Below are positions 10,009 through 16,680 of a stretch of DNA of 18,941 nt, piece after piece. The notes beneath the pieces were generated by a model. The model was given only the letters and a program-made list of their open reading frames with translations, did not search any database and was not told the DNA's origin. Numbering within the stretch: position 1 is the first letter of the stretch; every line of letters begins with the position of its first letter. Source of the stretch: Theodoxus fluviatilis (taxonomy: Eukaryota > Mollusca > Gastropoda > Cycloneritida > Neritidae); NCBI GenBank assembly GCA_034096865.1, contig JAWQFJ010012392.1, forward strand, positions 35,001-53,941, given 5' to 3'. Position numbers and translations under genes: made by a program.

Positions 10009-10156
10009 GAAGAAGAAGAAGAAGAAGAAGAAGAAGAAGAAGAAGAAGAAGAAGAAGAAGAAGAAGAAGAAGAAGAAGAAGAAGAAGAAGAAGAAGAAGA
10101 AGAAGAAGAAGAAGAAGAAGAAGGAGGAGGAGGAGGAGGAGGAGGAGGAGGAGGAG
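10009..10156. repeat. GAA tract passing into GGA tract
   Basis: About 37 uninterrupted GAA units (10009-10121) pass directly into about 11 GGA units (10122-10156). The order and strand are the same as at 8051-8243. The poly-Lys/Glu plus-strand frame (9869-10321) and the poly-Leu minus-strand frame are artefacts. Long GAA tracts in introns are known to form triplexes and impede transcription. Confidence 0.95.
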
Positions 10157-10204
10157 GGAGGAGGGAGGTGGGTGGGTGGGGGGTGGGGGGTGGGGGGTGG
10201 GTGG
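10155..10204 (+). other. G-quadruplex-prone G-rich run
   Basis: The plus strand has at least eight runs of three to six G separated by one to three bases (GGGTGGGTGGGG, then three GGGGGGT-type blocks and GGGTGGG). This far exceeds the usual G-quadruplex motif of four GGG runs with short loops. It abuts the GAA/GGA tract and lies about 345 bases downstream of exon B's donor in gene direction. The G-rich strand is the template strand, so any structure would be in DNA and not in the transcript. Confidence 0.85.
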
Positions 10205-10548
10205 GACGAAGGAGTCGTATTTAGTAAAGCACATTTCCTAAAAGGGCGTGATTTGTGTCAAACAATTAAAACTTCTTCGATTTGCTACAGTATCCATGTA
10301 GATAGTTTCCTTGTAAATTGAAAAGTCACCCGGTTCATCATACAGAACGTGGACACAGGCAACTCTGGCATTGTGACAAGAACAGACTGACCCGAGTTTG
10401 CGTGCAAGGAAGGTTTACGTTGAACACATGAGGGAATGGGGTCTAACATCGATGAGAAGAAAAGGGCGGAGGGGGGTGTGGGGTGATTAAATAAAACGAG
10501 GTGGGGGTGGGGGTAAAAAAAGTCACTGCCAAAGAGAAGAGGACTCAC
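10205..10548. other. Intronic sequence next to exon B donor, no other feature
   Basis: Contains a second G-rich plus-strand patch (about 10466-10515) just downstream of exon B in gene direction; in the pre-mRNA this would read as C-rich CCCCCACCCC within about 50 bases of the donor. Nothing else is seen. Confidence 0.5.
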
Positions 10549-10693
10549 CCATCACGTGAGAGGAAATGACGCCGTTGGTGCTGCAGATGTCCTCCTCGCT
10601 GCCGCCACGACCACTGTCGCTGGTAGTTGTCTCCCCTGAGGTGTCGCTCTGAACGTCTTCCTGTGCCCTGGGCCCCGCCCACTGCGCTCCCAA
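10549..10693 (-). CDS. Internal coding exon B of the receptor-like tail gene
   Basis: On the minus strand CTGTCTGTTTACAG precedes TTGGGAGCGCAG, and the exon ends GTGATGG|GTGAGT, a consensus donor. The 145 bases read in phase 0 and leave one base, which joins exon C's AA to give Glu, so both junctions keep the frame. The 48 complete codons (joined residues 48-95) contain EDVQSDTSGETTTSDSGRGG and then SEEDICSTNGVISSHVM. The acidic-serine block TTTSDSGRGGSEED (69-82) has a casein kinase 2-type site at Ser79 (SEED) and recalls the Ser-Asp-Ser-Gly motifs of protocadherin and dachsous tails; that resemblance is from memory. The neighbouring composition is far more GC-rich than the flanking intron. 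Function beyond a likely phosphorylated cytoplasmic segment cannot be stated. Confidence 0.8.
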
Positions 10694-11046
10694 CTGTAAA
10701 CAGACAGCGAGTGCATCTATATATACACACCACAGAAAGGTGTGTCTGTATGTTTGTCCCCCAAAGGCCCCAGAACGGGAAGAGCTACCCACAAAAAAAA
10801 GTCGAGCACAGATGTGGAATTAGCATGTCTCAGAGATAGTTTAAGACAATTGTACATATTTTAAAAATTATTTTGTTTTGTTTCTTTAAAATCTGATTTT
10901 GCTATAACAACAGTATCATTTCAATATTCGCAGAGGAATCGAATGACGTCCCCAAGTTCGTGTCTTCTGAGGGGTATACAAATATTACCAATACTCACTG
11001 ACACAAACTAAGTCTTCGGGTCGGCACTCCAAAAGCACACAAGAAA

Positions 11047-12006
11047 GGCACCAGACGGGGCACAATACAAAATAGAGCACAATACAGAGAGGGGCACAAT
11101 ACAGATAGGAACACAAGACAGAAAGGGGCACAATACAGAGAGGGGCACAATACAGAGAGGGGCACAAGACTGAGAGGGACACCAGACACAGAGAGGGGCA
11201 CAATACAGAGAGGGCCACAAGACAAAGAGGAACACAAGACAGAGAGGGGCACAAGACAGAGAGGGACACAAGACACAGAGGGGCACAAGACACAGAGGGC
11301 CACAAGACAGAGAGGGGCACAAGACACAGAGAGGCACAATACAGAGAGGGGTACAAGACAGAGAGGGGCACAAGACACAGAGGGGCACAATACAGAGAGA
11401 GGCACAAGACACAAAGGGACACAAGACAGAGAGAGGCACAAGACAGAGACAAGACAGAGAGGGACACAAGACACAGAGGGGCACAATACAGAGAGAGGCA
11501 CAAAACACAGAGGGACACAAGACAGAGAGGGGCACAATACAGAGAGAGGCACAAGACACAGAGGGACACAAGACAGAGAGGGACACAAGACAGAGGGGCA
11601 CAAGACAGAGCGGAGCACAAGACAGAGGGACACAAGACAGAGAGGGGCACAAGACAGAGGGACACAAGACAGAGAGGGGCACAAGACAGAGACAAGACAG
11701 AGCGGAGCACAAGACAGAGACAAGACAGAGAGTGGCACAAGACAGAGAGGGGCCTAAGACAAAGAGGTGCACAAGACAGAGGGGCACAAGACAGAAAGCT
11801 AGAGGGACACAAGACAGAGAGAGGCACAAGACAGAGAGTGGCACAAGACAGAGAGGGGCCTAAGACAAAGAGGTGCACAAGACAGAGGGGCACAAGACAG
11901 AAAGCTAGAGGGACACAAGACAGAGAGAGGCACAAGACAGAGACAAGACAGAGAGTGGCACAAGACAAAGAGGGGCACAAGACAGAGAGGGACACAAGAC
12001 AGAGAT
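11047..12006. repeat. 17-bp minisatellite (about 960 bp)
   Basis: The plus-strand unit is AGAGAGGGGCACAAGAC (17 bases), with variants at a few positions (ACAGAGG, GGACAC, CACAATAC) and shortened units of 11 to 15 bases such as AGAGACAAGAC. A 106-base block is duplicated head to tail (11731-11836 and 11837-11942), both copies sharing rare variants AGAAAGCTAG and GGCCTAAGAC. Because 17 is not a multiple of three and the unit lacks stops on the minus strand, three minus-strand frames stay open for 230 to 336 codons of Cys/Leu/Pro/Ser/Val sequence. I regard these as repeat artefacts and not as a gene. Confidence 0.95.
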
Positions 12007-12607
12007 GAGACCAAGAGACCAGGCTGGAATCTGGCAGGCTTCACTCTCAGAGGGCTCATAGTCACGAGACAGAATAGCAGTGAGCGCGCATTTGTGCGAC
12101 AAACTGCGATACATTAGGTAACCATATTACATCCGGGTAGAAGAATGGGTAGCTCTGCTAGTTGACTCATATGATGCGTCTGTTCATCTGTCCCTTTCCA
12201 TCCTAGGCATTGTCAAGCTTGTTCATCGACACTATCCGTCTGTGCACAATGTGGCGTCCTAGCTTTCCTTGTCCAACACATCTACCTGCAACCAGGGATG
12301 GGTGTGTGACGTACAAAACATCAACGTGCAGTAACGCTTACATCAAATCGAACTTCCTCTTTTCAATTCCGGGTTTGAGTGGGAGAGCGTGTACTTAAAA
12401 AATCCATTCAGTGCACATTGAGTGCATTGCTATTGTTGATGACTTTTTGTTCTTGTCGTGTTGTTCAACATCAGACTTCAGTTCCAAAGTTTGTAATCAC
12501 ACAGTTGCTGACAGTACTTACTAAATACAGCACACATGCAAAGAAGCGTCAGGGTAAACTAAAATCAGCACAAACGGCTGGAAGTAGGCACTGAACCACC
12601 TAGCACA

Positions 12608-12611
<4 letters not shown>
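12007..12611. other. Intronic sequence, no gene seen
   Basis: Unremarkable sequence of mixed composition between the 17-bp minisatellite and the CT microsatellite. Short plus-strand frames at 12210-12398 and 12379-12594 have no motif or splice context. Confidence 0.5.

Positions 12612-12674
<63 letters not shown>
12612..12674. repeat. CT/GA dinucleotide tract, about 31 units
   Basis: A perfect TC array on the plus strand. It is one of the few purine/pyrimidine tracts in the introns that is pyrimidine-rich on the plus strand. On the minus strand it adds an Arg-Glu repeat to the end of an open frame at 12565-12930. Confidence 0.95.
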
Positions 12675-12677
<3 letters not shown>

Positions 12678-13394
12678 GGAAAGACACGGGGACAGGAAGT
12701 GACGGATGGGTTAGCGGTGCAAGAGAGATGCGTGACAGGAGAACATAACTGTCGAGGGAAATTGCAACGTCGGTGGCATCACTAAGTAGTGCAGACAAAG
12801 CAGACACGCTGTCGTCTGACTCAGGGACGGACGATGACGTAGTGCCCTGTCCTACACAGAGCCCCTGTCCTTTCATCGCCTGCACGTTCTCGCTACGGCG
12901 GGACGAGCCTGCTGCCGTCAAGTGGCCCACTGAACAGAGGCGTGTTTCCTAGGGACTAAGATATGCTAGCAAAGGCAATCCAAAAGGTGTTTCCTTTCCT
13001 TCCTTGTATAACTGATGGCTGTAATCCCACGCAACGTCCTGTCAGTCAGTCCTTGCAATAAATATGTTTCCAAAAACAGGCATGGCCTACTTTTCCCTCC
13101 CGATTTTAATACCGACTCCGATATGATGACTGCGATCAGTTGTAAAACAAGATCGGAAACGACTTCTGGATTGCCTTTGTTAGCGCATCATAGTGTTAAT
13201 GAACCCGTCTCTGGCGGTCCAGCACAGACACCTCCCCACCCGCACAATGCATGCTGCCCAACTTGGAGGCGTCAAGACATTTTGCCTGCTGACCCAGACA
13301 GACACCATCTTGTACATGTTAACTCAGGGGTTTGCCTTTTTCTCTCTTTTCTTTTCTTCTTTGGGGGGAGTGGAGAGGCTGGGGTGAATTCTTA
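12675..13394. other. Intronic sequence, no gene supported
   Basis: A minus-strand open frame at 12690-12930 (with residues ESDDSVSALSALLSDATDV) looks protein-like and has an AG at CTCTGTTCAG just upstream. Joining it between exons A and B needs phase 0, and in that phase the sequence stops at the fourth codon. I do not call it. A plus-strand 126-codon frame (13015-13395) has no recognisable feature. Confidence 0.45.
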
Positions 13395-13525
13395 ACACAA
13401 ATGCAAAAGAACCTCGGGCAAGCGCTAAACTCGCAATCTTCCAGCTAATGACCGAGTGCAGTAACCACAGCGTAATAGGTGCATTGCGCATTGAGTTGTA
13501 CAGAAGTGCGCTATACAAATGCTAT

Positions 13526-13597
<72 letters not shown>
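13395..13597 (+). repeat. Dispersed repeat copy with ATT tail
   Basis: The plus strand shows GCGCATTGAGT (13486-13496), GCGCTATACAAAT (13508-13520) and a terminal ATT array of about 23 units (13528-13596). This matches the order of words in the copy at 8377-8698 on the other strand. On the minus strand, GTGGTTACTGCACTCGG near 13451-13467 resembles the 5' part of a tRNA, but the rest does not fold convincingly, so a tRNA-derived origin is only a suggestion. The left boundary is a guess. Confidence 0.55.
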
Positions 13598-13721
13598 GTG
13601 GCCGCGATAGACACAACCAAGGGACAGACCAGTAGGCAGCAACGTGGCGAGCTTTCAAATATCAGGATACCGGAGAAGTTACCCCCCCACACCACGCAAG
13701 TCCGCATGCGAGGAATACACC

Positions 13722-13912
13722 ACAGAGAGAGATGAGGGAGGCAGGAGCATAACAGAGGGAGAGAGACAGAGATAAAGAGAGAGGAGATAAAGATGAGAGA
13801 GAGGATAAAAGAGAGGAGAGAGAGAGAAAGAGAGAGAGACAGACAGAGAGAGACAGACAGAGAGGCAGAGACATATACAGAGAGACAGATACTGAGACAG
13901 ACACAGAGCGAG

Positions 13913-13949
<37 letters not shown>

Positions 13950-14010
13950 GAGACACAGAGAGACATAGACACAGAGAGGCAGATACAGAGACAGAAACAG
14001 AGAGACAGAA
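13722..14010. repeat. GA / CAGA-rich low-complexity tract
   Basis: The plus strand is a degenerate mixture of GA and GACA words with one purer GA stretch near 13914-13945 and a loose AGACAcAGAGAGACATAG pattern afterwards. The Ser-Leu-Cys minus-strand frames (13522-14079 and 13679-14275) through it are artefacts. Confidence 0.9.
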
Positions 14011-14091
14011 CTGAAATGAACTGAACAAGTTTAATGTGTAGGCCGCCGGCCTTATAGATTGAAAAGAAACGCGAAACAAAAAGAAATAATG

Positions 14092-14092
<1 letters not shown>

Positions 14093-14130
<38 letters not shown>

Positions 14131-14143
14131 GATGAGACGAGAG

Positions 14144-14194
<51 letters not shown>

Positions 14195-14241
14195 GGAGGG
14201 ACGGACGGACAAACGGAGGGACGGACGGACGGACGGACGGA
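14093..14241. repeat. Compound GA / ACAG / GGAC microsatellite
   Basis: GA (14093-14128), a short purine spacer, ACAG (14151-14193, about 11 units), then GGAC (about 14195-14241) with one AAAC and two GGAGGG interruptions. It ends 88 bases from exon A's donor, so in the pre-mRNA a GUCC/CUGU-rich tract follows exon A closely. Confidence 0.95.
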
Positions 14242-14328
14242 CAGATAAACAAAGACAGAAGCAGACAGTCACCATACATGCACTTTCTCTACAGACACTG
14301 CCAGCACGCGAGGCACGCAGCCTCGTAC

Positions 14329-14469
14329 CTGCAGACTGCCTTTCTTGTAGGACTGCAGCACAGCCTGGTGCAGCAGCAGTGCCGCCAGCTGATCTCTAAC
14401 CTCGCCCTCCTCCTCAGGGGCCCCGCCCCTCGCCTCAAAGCCACGCCCCCCACTGGGCCCAGGCCGCTC
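14329..14469 (-). CDS. Internal coding exon A of the receptor-like tail gene
   Basis: On the minus strand CCTGTCCTGTGCTTGCAG precedes GAGCGGCCT, and the exon ends AAAGGCAGTCTGCAG|GTACGAG, both good consensus sites. It is 141 bases, 47 codons, phase 0 at both ends, matching the phase 0 start of exon B. The peptide (residues 1-47) begins with a Gly-rich, then Glu-rich part (GGRGFEARGGAPEEEGE) and continues VRDQLAALLLHQAVLQSYKK, which is likely an amphipathic helix of about 20 residues with a regular Leu/Ala/Val face. It is too polar to be a membrane span. I recognise no family from this exon alone. The upstream part of the gene, which would decide the family, is to the right of this exon and mostly outside the window. 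Confidence 0.75.
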
Positions 14470-14979
14470 CTGCAAGCACAGGACAGGCTGGGTCAGGGCT
14501 GGCCTCTGCAGAGTGGTCCAAGGGCCCCCCGGAGTGCCCACGATAGGGAGTACACAAGCGTGAGGCAAGGAAGTCAGAAGAGGAAAAAAAGAGCCAGCAA
14601 TTAGTCAACAACAAAAATTGTGACGCACGGGCTCGCCAAAAACAATCAATTATGTTCAATGTCATGAAAACCGATATCAGATATCAAAGAAACCCAATCG
14701 GGAAATCCACAGGCCTGACCCATGAATGTCCAATTCTAAGTTTCGACTTAAACGCACACTTGAATTAGAGCCCGTTTGGGCCGTTTTACAAATGCATGGC
14801 ATTTTCCGTTGCCTCATGACCAATAACCACAGCACGTCTTTCAATCGCGGCTATTTTTTCCTTGCGCTCGTTCCTCTGTGCCAAGGAGAACTTAATGAGC
14901 GTGAAATGGACGGTGCTCTGGCTGCAGTAATGACGGGGTGGCTGCACTGGCAGCGGTGGCATGAGGCCCGGCACGCAGT
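14470..14979. other. Upstream intron sequence, no gene seen
   Basis: Sequence upstream of exon A in gene direction. Open frames on both strands (14435-14665 minus, 14726-15274 plus) have no motif; the plus one owes its length to the downstream TG and CTGY repeats. Confidence 0.5.
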
Positions 14980-15068
14980 TTGTGTGCGTGCGTGTGTGCG
15001 TGTGTGTATGTGCGTGTATGTGCGTATACGTGTGCATGTGTATGTCTGTGTCTCTGTGTGTGTGTGTT
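14980..15068. repeat. TG-rich alternating purine-pyrimidine tract
   Basis: An imperfect TG array with CG, TATG and CATG variants (TGTGCGTGCGTGTGTGCGTG and similar). Alternating purine-pyrimidine sequence containing CG steps is prone to Z-DNA. No coding role is supported. Confidence 0.9.
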
Positions 15069-15190
15069 CGTCTCCCTGTCTGAATACTATCCCTGAATCT
15101 GTCCTGCTTACCTGTCCGTCCGTCCTTGTCTTTACGTGTGTCTGTCTGCCTATCCAGTTTATCTCTTTGTCAGCCTATATGTCAGCCTTT

Positions 15191-15272
15191 CTGTCTGTCT
15201 GTCTGCCTGCCTGCCTGCCTGCCTGTCTGTCTGTATGTCTGTCTGTCTGCCTGCCTGCCTGCCTGTCTGTCT
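15191..15272. repeat. CTGT/CTGC tetranucleotide array with internal duplication
   Basis: The array goes CTGT x3, CTGC x5, CTGT x3, an ATGT variant, CTGT x2, CTGC x4, CTGT x2. The two CTGT-CTGC-CTGT cycles suggest duplication of a block of about 45 to 50 bases inside the microsatellite. Related CTGTCCGTCC words lie just to the left (15108-15130). Confidence 0.9.
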
Positions 15273-15421
15273 AAAGACTTTAGTACACTCCACCACCCAC
15301 TACCCAATACACAATGATGGGTTTGATTTGCAAAGCAACACTTCAACGCGGCACATTCCAGAGAACTCCACGGCGGATCTGAAGCAACCCCATGTCAAGA
15401 TGGCGTCTTCCCTACTGGCAG

Positions 15422-15429
15422 TGACGTCA
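15422..15429. promoter_or_regulatory. CRE-like palindrome TGACGTCA
   Basis: A perfect 8-base cAMP response element consensus. It is isolated, with no promoter elements that I can see around it, and an 8-base match is expected by chance at a low rate in a window this size. Listed only because the match is perfect. Confidence 0.2.
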
Positions 15430-15474
15430 ACACATGATGAAGGCAAGCAGCGCCCCGGACGTTTTCCACGCCAG

Positions 15475-15860
15475 GCCTTCAGTGAAGACCTTTACAAGGA
15501 CAAGACCGTATCCCTCTACGCCTTCAGTCCAGATTTCTAGACAGAAAGACCGTACTTCTGTACACCTTCCGTCCAGATTTCTAGACAGAAAGACCGTACT
15601 TCTGTACACCTTCCGTCCAGATTTCTAGACAGAAAGACCGTACTTCTGTACACCTTCCGTCCAGATTTCTAGACAGAAAGACCGTACTTCTGTACACCTT
15701 CCGTCCAGATTTCTAGACAGAAAGACCGTACTTCTGTACACCATCAGTCCAGATTTCTAGACAGAAAGACCGTACTTCTGTACGCCTTCCGTCAGAATCT
15801 CGAGGCGGAAAAGATCACACGTCTGTATGCCTTCAGTAAAGACTTCTATGCAAAAGACTG
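15475..15860. repeat. 44-bp minisatellite, six clean and about two degenerate units
   Basis: Six nearly identical 44-base units carry TCTAGACAGAAAGACCGTAC starting at 15536, 15580, 15624, 15668, 15712 and 15756. A degraded unit lies on each side (about 15475-15521 and 15781-15860), recognisable by GCCTTCAGT...GACTTCTA-like words about 45 bases apart. Each clean unit contains a 6-base inverted repeat ACAGAA...TTCTGT with a 9-base loop and a TCTAGA palindrome. The unit length is not a multiple of three and shifts frame every copy, so the short open frames here are not a repeat protein. Confidence 0.95.
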
Positions 15861-16680
15861 GGCGCGAACAGGACATTACCAACGCCTGTACAGTTCGAAA
15901 GATACATTTCTGGCAGAAGACAATGATATATCTGTCCTTCATGGCAACCTTTAGTGTTTGGTTTTAAAAAATACTTTAAAGATATACACTTTAGGCGATA
16001 ATAAAAGATATCAGTCACCCTAAGCTCTGCAGACACTCGCAGTCTTTTCCTAAGACAAGTGTTTTCCTTTCCTCAGACCAGTGTTTTCTTTCCAGAAACA
16101 ATAATTGTCAGTAAACGATTAACTTTCATTTCTACCAGAGAGAATAACTATCTTCATTGACCAAAAACTAGTTAGCATTTATAACAGGGGACACTACATT
16201 TGATATCATCAATGTTAGTTTTGTATATTTTCTGACAAAAAGCTTCTGTCATTTGCACGACATTTCTCTCTCCAGCTTGGCAACCCCAAAACAAAAGGCA
16301 CAAACAAATTTCAGAGAAAATAAACTCTGCATTCCATTGGTATGACGCTAGCATGATATCATTATGTTTTTAAATATTAATCAATGACTCACAAAATGTA
16401 CTCCCGTATTAGAGATTCACAGCTTTGATTTAAACCTCTTGCGAAGTGAAATCTGTTAACGCAGAGTTGTCATGCACGTCACGCCTGTTGCCCACAGACG
16501 CAGTTCCATCCTGCTCCAATAAAACTGTCAGCAGCCACCCTAACATCAGCTGCACGTCAGGGAACAGGCACGGCGAGAAAAGCTAGAGTTCAGCTCTTGC
16601 CTTATTCAGGACCCCGTGTAATTAATGCACGACAGAGTCCATTATTGCACAATTTTGTATGTTGATGTTGAGTGCCAGAA
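15861..16680. other. AT-rich sequence, no gene seen
   Basis: No supported gene. Short minus-strand frames (15833-16036 and 16172-16354) lack motifs. The region separates the 44-bp minisatellite from the 23/27-bp minisatellite. Confidence 0.5.
16049..16093. repeat. Two-copy 22-23-bp tandem duplication
   Basis: CCTAAGACAAGTGTTTTCC followed by TTTCC and then CCTCAGACCAGTGTTTTC followed by TTTCC. The two copies differ by a few bases, so the duplication is not recent. Confidence 0.75.

Larger units (their letters stand above)
2675..10548 (-). other. Intron between exons B and C (7.9 kb)
   Basis: Bounded on the minus strand by the donor GG|GTGAGT at 10548 and the acceptor CCACAG at 2675. The exons on either side share phase 1. 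An extra exon in it would have to start and end in phase 1 to keep the frame; I found none that does so convincingly. Most of its length is simple repeats and dispersed repeat sequence described separately. Confidence 0.7.
10694..14328 (-). other. Intron between exons A and B (3.6 kb)
   Basis: Bounded by the donor CTGCAG|GTACGAG at 14328 and the acceptor TTTACAG at 10694. Both neighbouring exon ends are phase 0, so any cryptic exon must be phase 0/0. The intron is dominated by a 17-bp minisatellite and several microsatellites. The 350 bases between the minisatellite and exon B hold nothing notable apart from AT-rich sequence. Confidence 0.7.

Noticed and set aside
10985..12114. Cys/Leu/Pro/Val repeat proteins of up to 336 codons on the minus strand
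   Set aside because: The 17-base unit leaves all three minus-strand frames open, and shortened units shift frame repeatedly; there is no sign that one frame is preserved.
12690..12930. Possible exon on the minus strand containing ESDDSVSALSALLSDATDV
   Set aside because: It lies between exons A and B, which need a phase 0/0 insert; in phase 0 from the best upstream AG it stops at the fourth codon, and it has no convincing donor before the CT tract.
13440..13480. tRNA gene on the minus strand (GTGGTTACTGCACTCGG)
   Set aside because: Only a D-arm-like stretch is visible; I could not form an acceptor stem, anticodon arm and T arm, so at most it is a degraded tRNA-derived repeat.
13522..14604. 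Poly-Asn and Ser-Leu minus-strand frames and Arg-Glu/Asp-Arg-Gln plus-strand frames
   Set aside because: They read through ATT, GA, ACAG and GGAC repeats; only the exon A portion, on a different frame, has splice support.
15136..15540. 134-codon plus-strand frame with CAAGATGG Kozak-like start inside
   Set aside because: It is open largely because of the CTGY array and ends in the degenerate edge of the 44-bp minisatellite; nothing in it is recognisable.
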